47,955 bases of DNA, taken from contig JAOXSA010000391.1 in assembly GCA_025800245.1 (NCBI GenBank), forward strand, positions 1 through 47,955, read 5' to 3'. The translations under genes were made by a program, and so were the position numbers. This stretch comes from Amphritea sp. Its GTDB lineage: Bacteria; Pseudomonadota; Gammaproteobacteria; Pseudomonadales; Balneatricaceae. Every line of letters starts with the position of its first letter. Within the stretch, counting starts at the first letter, position 1. Of this stretch, positions 18,044-29,316 are shown piece after piece. Below the pieces are notes generated by a model. It was given only the letters and a program-made list of their open reading frames with translations, was not told where the DNA came from and ran no database searches.

Positions 18044-19951
18044 ATGATTCAGTTAAACCAGCTTAGCTTACAACGGGGACACCTGCGCCTGCTAGACAAG
18101 GCACAGCTGACCATTCACGCCTCCCAGAAAGTCGGTATTGTCGGCGCCAACGGGGTGGGTAAATCCTCACTGTTCAAATTGATTCTCGGCCAGTTGCAGC
18201 CGGATGAAGGCGATCTGCAACTGCCGGGCAATCTGACCATCACCCATATGGCGCAGGAGGTGGCCGACAGCGACCGCCGCGCAATCGACTATGTACTGGA
18301 TGGTGATCAGCGTCTGCGCAAGGTACAACATGATCTGGCAGCGGCTGAAGCCGCCCACGACCATCACCGTATTGGCGAGCTGCATGCTGAGCTGGATGCT
18401 ATTGGCGGCTACAGCGCCGAATCCCGGGCCCATCAGTTGCTGAACGGCCTGAGCTTCACCACAGCCGATGCTGAAAAGGCGGTAAATACATTCTCCGGTG
18501 GCTGGCGTATCCGTCTCAATCTGGCGCAGGCACTGATGTGTCAGTCCGATATCCTGCTGCTCGACGAACCAACCAACCACCTGGATCTCGATGCCACTAT
18601 CTGGCTGGAGCAGTGGCTGCGCAGCTATCAGGGCACTCTGCTGCTGATCTCACACGACCGCGACTTTATCGATGCCGTGGCCACCCATGTGGTGCATATG
18701 TACCAGCAGAAGACCGAACTCTATAAGGGCGGTTACAGCGACTTTGAAAAGCGCCGTGCTGAACGCCTGGCGCAGCAACAGTCGCAGTATGAGAAACAGC
18801 AGGTCCGGATCGCCGAGATCGAAAACTTTGTCCGTCGCTTTAAGGCCAAGGCGACTAAAGCCAAACAGGCTCAGAGCCGGGTAAAAGAGCTTGAGCGGAT
18901 GGAGCTGATCGCCCCTGCTCACGTCGACAGTCCGTTCAGTTTCAGTTTCCAGGCGTCGGATAAGATCTCCTTCCCATTGCTGAGCCTGGATCACTGCCAA
19001 TTGGGTTATGCCAGTAAGACCGTGCTGGATCAGGTACGCCTGACCCTGTCACCCGGTGACCGGATTGGCCTGCTGGGGCCTAACGGTGCCGGTAAATCGA
19101 CCCTGATCAAAAGCCTGACTCAGGATCTGCCGCTGGTTGATGGTCTGTATCACGCTGGAGAACACCTTAAGATCGGTTACTTTGCCCAGCATCAGCTGGA
19201 AGCACTGGATCTGGAAGCTTCTCCGGCCCTGCATATTCAGCGTATTTCACCGAAAGCCTCTGACCAGGAGATCCGCAACTATCTTGGCAGCTTCGACTTT
19301 AACGGCGACCGGGCACTGGAGCCGGTGAAACTGTTTTCCGGCGGCGAGAAAGCCCGCGTCGCGCTGGCGCTGATCGCCTGGCAGAAACCCAACCTGTTGC
19401 TGCTCGACGAACCAACCAACCACCTGGATCTGGAAGTCCGTCACGCGCTGACACTGGCACTGCAAAGCTTTGAAGGTGCACTGATTCTGGTATCCCACGA
19501 TCGACACTTGCTGCGTAACACCGTGGATCAGTTCCTGCTGGTTGCTAACGGCCGGGTCGCGCCTTTCGACGGTGATATGGATGACTATCAGCGCTGGCTG
19601 TCTGAACAACGCCGGGAACAGAATCAGCCGGTATCCAGAGAACGGGAAAGCCGATCTCTCAGTGCGGCAGAGAAGAAAGAGCAGAAACGGCTGGAAGCGG
19701 AACGCCGCAGCGCTCTGAGACCACTGAAGAAAGCCATTGAGAAGCTGGAGCAACAACTGGATAAGCTGACGGAACAGCTGCAGAGCATCGAAGAACAGCT
19801 GGTCGACAACAGCCTTTATGAAGAGAGCAAAAAAGACCAGTTAAAACAGCTGCTGCAACAACAGGGCGACCTGCAACAGCAGGCAGAGACCGTCGAAATG
19901 GAATGGATGGAAAAGCTGGAGCAACTGGAAGAGATGGAAGCGGAGGCCTGA
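18044..19951 (+). CDS. yheS: ABC-F family ATPase, YheS-like
   Basis: A 635-residue soluble protein with two ABC ATPase domains and no membrane segment. Domain 1 has Walker A GANGVGKSS (34-42), signature FSGGWRIRL and LLLDEPTNHLDLDA. Domain 2 has GPNGAGKST, FSGGEKARVALAL and LLLDEPTNHLDLEV. The linker between them is charged and helical (the P-site tRNA interaction motif region). The C-terminal 100 residues are a Glu/Gln/Lys-rich coiled coil. ABC-F proteins act on the ribosome to relieve stalling. Length matches E. coli YheS. The start codon lies 13 bp from the end of the MITE-like element. Confidence 0.9.
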   Translation: MIQLNQLSLQRGHLRLLDKAQLTIHASQKVGIVGANGVGKSSLFKLILGQLQPDEGDLQLPGNLTITHMAQEVADSDRRAIDYVLDGDQRLRKVQHDLAAAEAAHDHHRIGELHAELDAIGGYSAESRAHQLLNGLSFTTADAEKAVNTFSGGWRIRLNLAQALMCQSDILLLDEPTNHLDLDATIWLEQWLRSYQGTLLLISHDRDFIDAVATHVVHMYQQKTELYKGGYSDFEKRRAERLAQQQSQYEKQQVRIAEIENFVRRFKAKATKAKQAQSRVKELERMELIAPAHVDSPFSFSFQASDKISFPLLSLDHCQLGYASKTVLDQVRLTLSPGDRIGLLGPNGAGKSTLIKSLTQDLPLVDGLYHAGEHLKIGYFAQHQLEALDLEASPALHIQRISPKASDQEIRNYLGSFDFNGDRALEPVKLFSGGEKARVALALIAWQKPNLLLLDEPTNHLDLEVRHALTLALQSFEGALILVSHDRHLLRNTVDQFLLVANGRVAPFDGDMDDYQRWLSEQRREQNQPVSRERESRSLSAAEKKEQKRLEAERRSALRPLKKAIEKLEQQLDKLTEQLQSIEEQLVDNSLYEESKKDQLKQLLQQQGDLQQQAETVEMEWMEKLEQLEEMEAEA

Positions 19952-19959
19952 GCCTCCGC
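19940..19959. terminator. Hairpin overlapping the yheS stop codon
   Basis: A perfect 8-bp GC-rich stem (GCGGAGGC/GCCTCCGC) has the TGA stop in and beside its loop. It lies between yheS and the convergent HDOD gene. The T-run is poor. Confidence 0.55.
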
Positions 19960-19990
19960 ATTCTGAATAAGTTAAGCTGTTATCGGGCGA

Positions 19991-21313
19991 TTAACTGTTT
20001 TGTGCATGGGTAATGGTATGAACCAGTGAATCCAGATCACCGCGGCTCTCTACCACTTTCTCAGCGGCCTCGTTGAGGTCTTCACGGCTGATCTGCAACT
20101 CTTTCAGCACCGCATCACTGATCTCTTCCACCGGCCCGTCAGCAAGCCCATGGCTGCGCAGCGCCCGATTCGCAACAAACATCAGTTTCGCTTCATGTCC
20201 GGCAACACCGTCATAGTCCAGATCATTGTGGTGACGCACTGAATCGCTGACCACTTTTGGCAGTGACCAGTTATCCAACAGCCATGCACCGATCTGTTCA
20301 CGGGTAACATTCAGCACCTGCTTCTCAACATACTCCAGCGCCATATGAGGGTTCGCCTCGATATAACGGGACAGCAATGAGAAATGCGGCGGGAACAGGT
20401 GCGCCAGCACCAGATAACCGAAGTTCTGCAGCAATCCTGACAGATAGACCATACCCGGCTTAGGACGGATCTCACCCGGCATTTTCTTGCACAGCAGCTC
20501 CGCCATCGCCGCGGTATAGACCGACTGCTGCCAGAAAGGCACGCCATCACGCGGGGTATCATCCGGCACCTTCAGTACCTTACCCATTGCCACACCCAGC
20601 GCCAGGTTCAGCACCAGATCAAAGCCCAGCACCCGGATCACTGCATCCTCAACGGAATGCACATCACCCGGCGCAGCATAATAAGGAGAGGCAGCCCAGC
20701 TCATCACCTGTGCAGCCAGACTCGGGTCCATACGCACGATCGGCACCAGATCATCGATACCGGCAGAAGGATCGGAGCGTAGCTCTACCAGCTTCTTCAT
20801 CGACGCAGGCAGTGATGGTAATCCCAGTGTATCTTCCAGGCGTTGCTGAATACGCAGTGTGGTAAAGCGCTCCACCGCCTTGGTGATCACCTGAACATCA
20901 TCCCCCTGCGGCTGACTGGCATCAATCGCATGGGTTGGCAGCCCCAGTGTGCACAGGGACATACTGTCGGCAAACCAGCTTCGTTCAGCGGTAAACTCCA
21001 GACCGGTGAACGGCTCGCAGACCTGCAGGCTGTCGTTGTAGGCAATCGATTCATCCACAAAGACCGGCAGTTGGAACAGCTTCTTCTGTCCGGCTACACT
21101 CTGCAGTGCAGACTGGCCGAAAAACTTGATCGCATCCGCGCCACGAATCGGCTGTAGATGGCGTCCGGAATGCTTCCAGATGCTCACCAGATTCAACAGC
21201 ATATTCGCAGGTACCAGTACCAGGGCTTTACCTTCGTGATCATTCAACAGCAATATTCGGATCATCCCTAAGTCCTGATCGGTATTGTTGATGGATTTCA
21301 CAGCAATAGACAA
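19991..21313 (-). CDS. HDOD-domain protein with an N-terminal aminoacyl-tRNA-deacylase-like domain
   Basis: A protein of about 440 residues. The first 140 or so resemble the YbaK/ProX-type deacylase fold seen in pseudomonad proteins of this architecture (VPANMLLNL, GRHLQPIRGADAIKFFGQ). The HDOD domain follows from about residue 175 (SLPASMKKLVELRSDPSAGIDDLVPIVRMDPSLAAQVMSWAASPYY). HDOD domains are catalytically dead relatives of HD hydrolases used in signalling. The frame is open to a GTG at 21343. The TTG at 21313 is chosen because GGAG stands 8 bp before it, though this is uncertain. Function is unknown. Confidence 0.72.
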   Translation of the reverse strand: MSIAVKSINNTDQDLGMIRILLLNDHEGKALVLVPANMLLNLVSIWKHSGRHLQPIRGADAIKFFGQSALQSVAGQKKLFQLPVFVDESIAYNDSLQVCEPFTGLEFTAERSWFADSMSLCTLGLPTHAIDASQPQGDDVQVITKAVERFTTLRIQQRLEDTLGLPSLPASMKKLVELRSDPSAGIDDLVPIVRMDPSLAAQVMSWAASPYYAAPGDVHSVEDAVIRVLGFDLVLNLALGVAMGKVLKVPDDTPRDGVPFWQQSVYTAAMAELLCKKMPGEIRPKPGMVYLSGLLQNFGYLVLAHLFPPHFSLLSRYIEANPHMALEYVEKQVLNVTREQIGAWLLDNWSLPKVVSDSVRHHNDLDYDGVAGHEAKLMFVANRALRSHGLADGPVEEISDAVLKELQISREDLNEAAEKVVESRGDLDSLVHTITHAQNS

Positions 21314-21524
21314 AATAGCATCTCCGGGTTTTCCCAATAGCACCAGATATCGGCATTCAGGGCTGAATCTTTAAACGAATTAGTTATAAGCATGCGCCGG
21401 AAACGACGCAGACCTTTGCGGTGCCCATAGTATAGTTCGGCGCCAGATTCAGAGCACAAATACAGTACTCATTGTGAGGTTTTGGCGACAGGCCAGAGGC
21501 CTGCCTTTCTGAGATGAAAATCGT

Positions 21525-21791
21525 TCAGCGCAGCTGGCTGTCTTTACTGCCCCTGCGGTTAAACAGAGCCATTGAATCCTGCTCGGACTCCAGCTCTGAC
21601 TGACACTTGATACACAGCCTGACACCCGGCATTGCCAGCCGTCGTGCCTCCGGAATCGGCGCATCGCACTCTTCGCACTGTTCCAGGCTCTCGCCTTCAT
21701 GCAAACGACTGCGAGCCTGGGAAACTGCATCTTCCACACTGGCATCGATCTGATCCTGTACCGCGCCATCACGTGCCCAACCACCAGCCAT
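21525..21791 (-). CDS. DksA/TraR-type zinc-finger protein, YbiI-like
   Basis: An 88-residue protein starting MAGGWARDGAVQDQIDASVE, a signature of the YbiI group. Four cysteines (CEECDAPIP and CIKCQ) form the C4 zinc finger. It is too short for DksA's coiled coil and lacks the DxxDxA tip, so it is unlikely to act as DksA itself on RNA polymerase. The start at 21791 is preferred over an in-frame ATG six codons upstream because the conserved sequence begins there. Role unknown. Confidence 0.8.
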   Translation of the reverse strand: MAGGWARDGAVQDQIDASVEDAVSQARSRLHEGESLEQCEECDAPIPEARRLAMPGVRLCIKCQSELESEQDSMALFNRRGSKDSQLR

Positions 21792-21916
21792 AATGATTTC
21801 CTCAAACAATCAATATCATGGTTCAAGTATAAGCCAGCCGGCCGGACCGATTTTTATAGAGAACGACAACAGACGTTGCCGTTTGAGACAGATTCAGGGG
21901 TAATCAGGCTGAAAAT

Positions 21917-21944
21917 TGCCTGCTGCTAAGATCAGCAGCAGGCA
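21917..21944 (-). terminator. Terminator of the rpoZ-spoT unit
   Basis: A perfect 11-bp stem (21917-21927 with 21934-21944) starts 6 bp after the spoT stop on the minus strand. It is followed by AATTTTC, a modest T-rich tract. Confidence 0.72.
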
Positions 21945-21950
21945 GGAAAG

Positions 21951-24074
21951 TTATACGCGGGTCAGCTTATAAACCGCTTTGAGTGCTTTCAGCTTACGCA
22001 TCACGGTAGCCAGGTGGATACGGTCTTTAACGGTAAGATCCATATGCACAGTGTTCAACGCATCATCGGTTTCAGTGATATCCACCTTCAGTACGTTAGC
22101 GCTCACACCCGCAGCGGTAGTTGCCAGCGTTGCGATAAGGCCACGCTCAGACTCCACTTTCAGATCCAGATTAACGATAAATTCTTCATCAATATTGGTC
22201 GCCCACTTCAGATAAACACACTTCTCGGCGTCATCTTTCATAAAGGCGATATTGCGACAGTCAGTGCGGTGAATCACCAGACCACGTCCGGTGCTGATAT
22301 GACCGGTAATCGGGTCTCCCGGAATCGGGCCACAACAACGGGCATAGTGCAGCACCATCCCTTCAGTGCCCTGTATAGCCAGTGCGGCACCGGTGCTATC
22401 ACCATCCTGCTCATCTTCACCGGTTTCTTCAGCAGGCCGCAGACGACGAGCCACCACATAAGCCATGCGGTTACCCATGCCGATATCTTCCAGCAATTCA
22501 TCCAGAGTGGTGAAGCCAGCTTCATCCAGTAACTGGCTGAGTACCATCGGATCGACATCATCGATGCTGGCACCGTAGTTGGTCAGGAACTGTGTCAGCA
22601 GACGGCGGCCCAGTTCAACCGACTCACCACGCTGCTGTACTTTCAGGAAGTGACGGATCGCGGAACGGGCTTTACCGGTGACGACAAAATTGAGCCAGGC
22701 CATGTTCGGCTGAGCGCTCGGGGTCGTGATAATCTCGACCGTCTGACCACTCTGCAGCGGTTGCGACAATGGCGCCAGACGACGGTTGATACGACAGGAA
22801 ACACAGGAGTTGCCAACATCAGTGTGTACGGCATAGGCAAAGTCGACCGCTGTAGCGCCTTGCGGCAGCTCGAAAATACGGCCTTTTGGCGAGAATACGT
22901 AGACTTCGTCGGGGAACAGGTCGGTTTTAACGGTTTCGATAAACTCCATCGAGTTACCGGCCCGCTTCTGCATCTCCAGCAGTCCCTGAACCCATTTACG
23001 GGCCCGGTTATAGCCATCAATCGCAGAAGATGAATCACCGTAAATCTTATAATGGCTGTGCTCAGCAATCCCCTGGCTGGCCACCGCGTCCATCTCTTTG
23101 GTACGGATCTGCACCTCGATGGTGATATCCCGTGCACCGAACAGATCGGTATGCAGAGACTGGTAGCCATTGGCTTTAGGGATCGCGATATAGTCTTTGA
23201 AACGGCCCGGTACCGGCTTGTACAGGTTGTGCACAATGCCCAGCGCCCGGTAGCAATCGTCCACCGACTCGGTGACGATGCGGAAGGCAAATACGTCCAT
23301 GATTTCAGCGAACGATTTACCCTTACTCTTCATCTTGCTGTAGATGCTGTAGAGGTGTTTCTCCCGCCCGGATACGCCACCCTTCAAACCTTCCTGCTGC
23401 AGGCGATTGCGGATAGCATCTTCGATGGAGGTAATCACATCCTTACGCTGTCCGCGGGCCTGAACCACCGCCCGGCGAATATATTTAGAACGCATCGGGT
23501 GGTAAGACTGAAACGCCAGATCCTCGAGTTCCAACTGCAGATCACGCATCCCCAGACGGGCCGCGACCGGTGCGTAGATATCCAGTGTTTCGCGGGCGAT
23601 ACGGCGCTGTTTCTCCGGTGGCATCGCCCCCAGGGTGCGCATGTTATGCAGACGGTCCGCCAGCTTCACCAGAATAACGCGGATATCCACCGCCATAGCC
23701 AGCACCATCTTCTGGAAGTTTTCCGCCTGCGCTTCGGCACGGGTTTCAAACTCCAGATGGGTCAGCTTACTGACGCCATCGACAATATCGGCCACCGCCT
23801 GACCAAACTGGTTTTCCAGGCCCTCACGGGAAACTTCGGTATCTTCAATAACATCGTGCAGCATGGCCGCCATCAGACTCTGATGGTCCATATGCATGCC
23901 AGCAAGGATAGAGGCGACTGCCAGGGGGTGAGTTACATAGGGTTCGCCGCTCTTGCGGCGCTGCCCGTCGTGCGCTTGCTCAGCGTAGAAATAAGCACGC
24001 CTGACCGCCTTTATCTGTTGCAGATCAAGGTATTCGGTCAGGCGGTCTGAAAGCGCATCAACAGTTGGCATCAA
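21951..24074 (-). CDS. spoT: Bifunctional (p)ppGpp synthase/hydrolase SpoT
   Basis: A 707-residue cytoplasmic protein with all Rel/SpoT domains. The N-terminal HD hydrolase has H49 in THPLAVA and HDVIED at 73-78. The synthetase domain has AFRIVTESVDDCYRALG, the G-loop IPKANGYQSLHT and EVQIRTKEMD. TGS (DEVYVFSPKGRIFELPQGATAVDFAYAVH), the zinc-finger/helical region (HYARCCGPIPGDPITG) and a C-terminal ACT domain follow. It sets the level of the stringent-response alarmone. It follows rpoZ in the usual gmk-rpoZ-spoT order. Confidence 0.95.
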   Translation of the reverse strand: MMPTVDALSDRLTEYLDLQQIKAVRRAYFYAEQAHDGQRRKSGEPYVTHPLAVASILAGMHMDHQSLMAAMLHDVIEDTEVSREGLENQFGQAVADIVDGVSKLTHLEFETRAEAQAENFQKMVLAMAVDIRVILVKLADRLHNMRTLGAMPPEKQRRIARETLDIYAPVAARLGMRDLQLELEDLAFQSYHPMRSKYIRRAVVQARGQRKDVITSIEDAIRNRLQQEGLKGGVSGREKHLYSIYSKMKSKGKSFAEIMDVFAFRIVTESVDDCYRALGIVHNLYKPVPGRFKDYIAIPKANGYQSLHTDLFGARDITIEVQIRTKEMDAVASQGIAEHSHYKIYGDSSSAIDGYNRARKWVQGLLEMQKRAGNSMEFIETVKTDLFPDEVYVFSPKGRIFELPQGATAVDFAYAVHTDVGNSCVSCRINRRLAPLSQPLQSGQTVEIITTPSAQPNMAWLNFVVTGKARSAIRHFLKVQQRGESVELGRRLLTQFLTNYGASIDDVDPMVLSQLLDEAGFTTLDELLEDIGMGNRMAYVVARRLRPAEETGEDEQDGDSTGAALAIQGTEGMVLHYARCCGPIPGDPITGHISTGRGLVIHRTDCRNIAFMKDDAEKCVYLKWATNIDEEFIVNLDLKVESERGLIATLATTAAGVSANVLKVDITETDDALNTVHMDLTVKDRIHLATVMRKLKALKAVYKLTRV

Positions 24075-24187
24075 TTACTCCTATGCCTCTATAAAGTAGA
24101 CGAAAATAGCCAAACAGCAGTATTCGTCACTAAACAACAGAAACTAAAGGAATAATGCCTTATTAAAGCGGATTGAAAAAGGGTTAA

Positions 24188-24400
24188 TTACTCTTCTTCG
24201 TGATCGTCGAGAACAGTGACATCAACCAGCTCTTCAGCGATCTCACGCAGAGCCACTACGGTTGGCTTGTCATTTTCCCAATCAACTTTTGGTTCTTTAC
24301 CGCCTGTAGCGATCTGACGCGCACGCTTGGATGCAATCATGACCAGTTCAAAACGGTTGTCTACGTGTTCCAGACAATCTTCAACAGTTACGCGAGCCAT
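24188..24400 (-). CDS. rpoZ: RNA polymerase omega subunit
   Basis: A 70-residue protein beginning [29 protein letters not shown], the conserved omega core, with an acidic tail (LDDHEEE). It helps assemble and hold the beta-prime subunit and forms part of a ppGpp site. The start MARV is used; an ATG two codons upstream is also in frame but not conserved. Confidence 0.95.
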   Translation of the reverse strand: MARVTVEDCLEHVDNRFELVMIASKRARQIATGGKEPKVDWENDKPTVVALREIAEELVDVTVLDDHEEE

Positions 24401-24514
24401 TGGCAACCTCGGCTAAAAGTATGTGTATATAGTGCAAAAAATCAGGCCTGTCGTTAAACCAGCCGTTTAAAAAATGACCTGATTAAAAGAGCCGGCCAGT
24501 GTACCTAAGGTCGG

Positions 24515-25162
<648 letters not shown>

Positions 25163-25640
25163 TCAGCAAAGGCGAGAATATACCTTATTCGGGACTAGCG
25201 CGCGAATCACAAAGCCTTTCCCGACAGACTTGATCATCTCATACCCAGCCCCGGAGACCTCATCATTACAGATGCTTTCAGACCTCACACGCAGTTGCTG
25301 TTTCAGCATTCTGGCAGCCAGCGCATAACCGCCATCATTCCCATCAACAAAGTGAAAGTGCCCCTGATCAGACAATGACTCCACATAGCAGGTCATCTGC
25401 GCCGCAGAGGTTTTATGTATGCCATAAGCGATAGCCCCCGAAGCATGATACTCATCCAGCATTGCCTTTATGCGGCTGCACTGGCCATCACTGCAATCCA
25501 GCACCATACGCAGAGTGTCATCCAGCTTCTGGTAATCGCAGTGCTCCAGCACTTTGTTTACATAATTTTTGAGCCGGGCATTAAAACGAAAAGCCCCAGG
25601 TTAAAGAGCGGAATCGTCAGCACCAGCTCGACCAGTTCAC
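25163..25640 (-). pseudogene. C-terminal remnant of a DUF3095 protein
   Basis: The open part (129 codons from 25552) contains CDYQKLDDTLRMVLDCSDGQ and MTCYVESLSDQGHFHFVDGNDGGYALAARMLK, which match the conserved end of DUF3095 proteins as I know that family. Those proteins are about 400 residues. Homology continues upstream (FRFNARLKNYVNKVLEH) to a stop near 25600. It then seems to resume in another frame (LRELVELVLTIPLFNLGLF), which suggests a frameshift. Beyond about 25640 the sequence becomes rhuM. At least two thirds of the gene is missing. Confidence 0.65.
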
Positions 25641-26197
25641 GGAGGGTCAGCGCGTTCAACCACGATCTCTGCAGCTGTTTTTCCACAGACGGCATAAAAA
25701 AGCTTGCTTTGCACCTGAGCAAACAACTCTCTGGCTGCCTGCTCATTGGCGCGGTAGTCTTCGGCCAGGGTAAATAGATCCCGCACTTTCTGGTAGAAAC
25801 GCTTCTCCGACGAGCGTATATCACTAATGCGCTCTAGCAATTCATCGAAGTCATCCAGACCAGGTTGCTTGAGACACGCGTCGTCCATGGCGAAATCGTT
25901 GGTCATGTACTCGCTTAAAGTGCGTGTGGCCCACTGGCGGAACTGGGTACCCTGAGACGAACGCACACGGTAGCCTACCTCGATGATGATGGGTAAAGCA
26001 TAGAGCTGGGCCAGGCTGTCTTTCCCATCAGCGATCACGGCTTAGGCTTAAATGTATTTGCTGATGTTTTGCTTAGAGGTTTGATACAGCTCGGCCAGCT
26101 TGAGCTGGGTTAACCAAACCTGGCCACCCAGTTCACATAGCACAAACTAGGCTTGACCATCGTCGGTACTGTACAGGATAAGATTATCGTCACGCAT
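25637..26197 (-). pseudogene. Decayed rhuM-family gene
   Basis: One reading frame from an ATG at 26197 encodes MRDDNLILYSTDDGQA, stop, FVLCELGGQVWLTQLKLAEL and ISKYI, then two more stops. It resumes as IADGKDSLAQLYALPIIIEVGYRVRSSQGTQF and continues to AAEIVVERAD. This is the RhuM layout with three in-frame stop codons (TAG, TAA, TAA) and an internal deletion where the middle should be. It starts 21 bp after the hsdR stop, on the same strand, and is a different copy from the intact rhuM at 29316-30353. Confidence 0.82.
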
Positions 26198-26217
26198 GCG
26201 GGTTGCTGCTTCTTTGA

Positions 26218-29200
26218 TTAAACTTGTCCACCAACCCCTTTAAACTTCTCCACAAAGGCGGCAATTTTCTGAAATACCGTCTGCTTTTTGGTCTTATATT
26301 GCGGATTAAGAGGGCTCATTTTTGGCAGTGCTTCGTTCAGTGCGGTGCCATTTTCACTGGCATATTCGCGCTTTAAGGATGACAGGATATAGCGCCTGGC
26401 AGCCTCTTTATTCAGGCCTTCTGACTCAATCAGTTCATTAGCTTCACGCTGTTTCTCTGCCTGAGCAAACCCGTAGAACGCTTCCATTACGCTGGCTTTA
26501 TCGCCGATCTCGTCAAGATTGGTCTGGTTAATAAAGTCGACGATCAGGCTCTCTTTAGCACGGTTGCCGAGGCTTGCACGGATCAGTCGACGTACTTCAT
26601 CAATCAGCTCCGCTTTGCTCCTGTTCTTTTGATTGTGCTCGTAAATCAGCTCAAGAATATAGTCCAGATTGATCTCTTGCGATTTAAGCAGGTCAACTTC
26701 AAAGATCACATCATCCCAATCAAGGGTGGCACTGGCTTGCGCTTCAGCCGACTTTTCACGGCGCTGCCAATCACGGATGTCGTTATAAGTGGAACGGTAA
26801 TCCTGAATCTGACGCTCTGAAGGTATACGAATGGTTTGCAGTTCAGCCAGTTTTTCATCGTCTAAATGATGCTCAGCCTTAAAGGCCTCCACGGCAGCCT
26901 CATCTTCCGGATCGACATCCTGCAAAGCTTTTAGCGAGGTAAACTCATCATAGTTTTGCAGTATATTTTCAACCCGCAAGTATTCACCAAAGAGCCTGGC
27001 AAAGTCTTTTTTATCCTGCTCTTTTTCAATCTCATCGGGGTTTGGAAACCGCTGCTCCAGTTCACTGACCACAGCCATAAAACCGCGTCGGGCCTCGCCA
27101 GTAACCAGATCAGTAAAGCCATCCATATACTCCTGATAGCTCTTCTCCAGCACCACGTTCTTAGTGTTTTTATCACCAAACAAAGTGATAGCGTCGACCG
27201 TGGCCTTTTCCAGATCGCGGAAGGTAACGATATTACCGAAGGTCTTGGTGGCGTTATAAATACGGTTGGTGCGCGAATACGCCTGCATTAAACCGTGATA
27301 GCGCAGGTTCTTATCCACAAACAGGGTGTTGAGTGTTGGCGCATCAAAGCCGGTTAAGAACATGCCCACCACAATCAACAAGTCCACCTCTTTAGATTTT
27401 ACCCGCCGGGCGAGATCGCGGTAGTAATTCTGAAAGCCCTTACTATCAACACTGAAATTTGTTTTAAAGTAGGCGTTATAGTCATCGATAGACGCACTTA
27501 GAAACTCTTTAGCACTGCTGTTCATAGCAGAAGTATCGAAGCCCTCATCCTGAATATCGCCGACAGCATCCTGCTCTTCATTGGCGGCAAAAGAGAAGAT
27601 CGTGGCTATTTTTAATGGTTTATCCACGTCAGCCTGTAGCTGGCTCAGAGTTTCATAATACTGCTTGGCCGCATCCACGCTACTGACGGCAAACATCGCA
27701 TTAAAACCGCCTCCCCCTGCGTTAAGGCGGTGGGTTTTCTGGCGAAAATGCTTCAGAACATACTGGGAGATTTCTGCTATACGCTCAGGGTGCAATAGGG
27801 CCTGCTTGTTCTCCAGTGCGCTCAGCTTTTTCTCATCCTGCTCAGTTTCTGCCGCCTTGAACTGCGGGCGAACATCGTTGTAATCGACCTTGAATTTGAG
27901 CACCTTCTCATCACGGATCGCATCGGTGATAACATAAGAATGTAGCTCGCGTCCAAATACGCTGGCAGTGGTATCAGCTCCCAAAGCGTTTTGCGGAAAG
28001 ATCGGGGTACCGGTAAAACCAAACTGGTAGAACTTTTTGAATTTCTTCTTCAGATTTTTCTGCGCTTCACCAAACTGGCTGCGGTGACACTCATCGAAAA
28101 TAAACACCACCTGCTTACCGAAGATGGCCAGATCTTTCTCGCTCTTCATCAGGTTATTCAGCTTCTGAATAGTGGTGACCACAATCTTGTTGTCGTCTTT
28201 ATCCAGATTACGCTTGAGTCCTGCCGTACTGTCCGAGCCATTAACGCTATCGGGCGAAAAACGCTGATACTCCTTCATGGTCTGGTAATCCAGATCTTTT
28301 CTGTCCACCACGAAGAGTACTTTATCAATAAAATCCAGCTCGCAAGCCAGGCGGGCCGCTTTAAAGCTGGTCAGGGTCTTGCCGGAACCGGTGGTGTGCC
28401 AGATAAAACCGCCGCTTTCAGGCTTGCTCCAATGCTTACTCTGATAAGAACTGTTTATCTTCCAGAGAATGCGCTCAGTCGCGGCTATCTGGTAGGGGCG
28501 CATAACCAGGAGGGTATCACTGACATCAAACACCGAGTAATGCAGCAACACATTCAGCAGTGTATCTTTCTGAAAAAACGTGACAGTGAAATCTTTCAGG
28601 TCTCTGATCAGGGTATTATCCGATTTCGCCCAGTTCATGGTGAAATCAAAGCTATTTTTATTACGTTGGGTGGTATTGGCAAAGTAACGGCTATCGGTGC
28701 CGTTGGAGATCACAAACAACTGCAAGTATTTATACAGTGAGTTATCGCTATTGAAGCTCTCTTTGCTATACCGGTGTATCTGATTAAACGCTTCTCGAAT
28801 CGCCACACCGCGTTTCTTTAACTCAACCTGCACCAACGGCAGGCCGTTGACCAGAATGGTCACATCGTAGCGGTTGGCATGGCTGCCGGTTTGCTCAAAC
28901 TGCCTGATCACCTGCACTTTGTTGCGGGCAATGGTCTTTTTATCAACCAGATAGATGTTCTGAATACGGCCATCGTCAAAAACAAAATCGTGGATGTAGT
29001 CATCGTGAATCTTGCGGGTTTTATCCACAATGCCATCGCTGGGTTTATCCAGATAGGTCTCAACAAACCGCGCCCATTCAGCATCACTGAGCTCAACATT
29101 ATTCAGCAATTGTAACTGAACGCGCACGTTAGCCAGCATGGCCTCGGGGCTATTCAAGCCAGGCAGGTACTCATAGCCCTGATTCTCCAGATCCTGAATC

Positions 29201-29316
29201 AGCTCCCGCTCCAGATCGTCTTCGCTCTGATAGTTTTCGGCAACCTGCCAGTCCTTGGTGTACTTATCCAGTACGATAAAGTTTTTTGATTCAGCGATGG
29301 TTTTATAGTCCGTCAT
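26218..29316 (-). CDS. hsdR: Type I restriction endonuclease subunit R
   Basis: A 1032-residue motor-nuclease subunit. The N-terminal PD-(D/E)xK nuclease shows D151 (RYDVTI) and E165-x-K167 (QVELKK). The SF2 translocase follows with Walker A TTGSGKT (Lys313), DEAH-box variant DECH (408-411), FTGTPIF, and the later motifs ([30 protein letters not shown]). The C-terminal helical region assembles with HsdM/HsdS. It translocates and cuts unmethylated DNA at a distance from the recognition site. Its ATG overlaps the rhuM stop as TAATG, implying translational coupling. It is the last intact gene of the operon. Confidence 0.95.
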   Translation of the reverse strand: MTDYKTIAESKNFIVLDKYTKDWQVAENYQSEDDLERELIQDLENQGYEYLPGLNSPEAMLANVRVQLQLLNNVELSDAEWARFVETYLDKPSDGIVDKTRKIHDDYIHDFVFDDGRIQNIYLVDKKTIARNKVQVIRQFEQTGSHANRYDVTILVNGLPLVQVELKKRGVAIREAFNQIHRYSKESFNSDNSLYKYLQLFVISNGTDSRYFANTTQRNKNSFDFTMNWAKSDNTLIRDLKDFTVTFFQKDTLLNVLLHYSVFDVSDTLLVMRPYQIAATERILWKINSSYQSKHWSKPESGGFIWHTTGSGKTLTSFKAARLACELDFIDKVLFVVDRKDLDYQTMKEYQRFSPDSVNGSDSTAGLKRNLDKDDNKIVVTTIQKLNNLMKSEKDLAIFGKQVVFIFDECHRSQFGEAQKNLKKKFKKFYQFGFTGTPIFPQNALGADTTASVFGRELHSYVITDAIRDEKVLKFKVDYNDVRPQFKAAETEQDEKKLSALENKQALLHPERIAEISQYVLKHFRQKTHRLNAGGGGFNAMFAVSSVDAAKQYYETLSQLQADVDKPLKIATIFSFAANEEQDAVGDIQDEGFDTSAMNSSAKEFLSASIDDYNAYFKTNFSVDSKGFQNYYRDLARRVKSKEVDLLIVVGMFLTGFDAPTLNTLFVDKNLRYHGLMQAYSRTNRIYNATKTFGNIVTFRDLEKATVDAITLFGDKNTKNVVLEKSYQEYMDGFTDLVTGEARRGFMAVVSELEQRFPNPDEIEKEQDKKDFARLFGEYLRVENILQNYDEFTSLKALQDVDPEDEAAVEAFKAEHHLDDEKLAELQTIRIPSERQIQDYRSTYNDIRDWQRREKSAEAQASATLDWDDVIFEVDLLKSQEINLDYILELIYEHNQKNRSKAELIDEVRRLIRASLGNRAKESLIVDFINQTNLDEIGDKASVMEAFYGFAQAEKQREANELIESEGLNKEAARRYILSSLKREYASENGTALNEALPKMSPLNPQYKTKKQTVFQKIAAFVEKFKGVGGQV

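Noticed and set aside
21525..21791. DksA, as a stringent-response partner of the nearby spoT
   Set aside because: It is only 88 residues, without the long coiled coil and acidic tip of DksA. The sequence fits the YbiI group.
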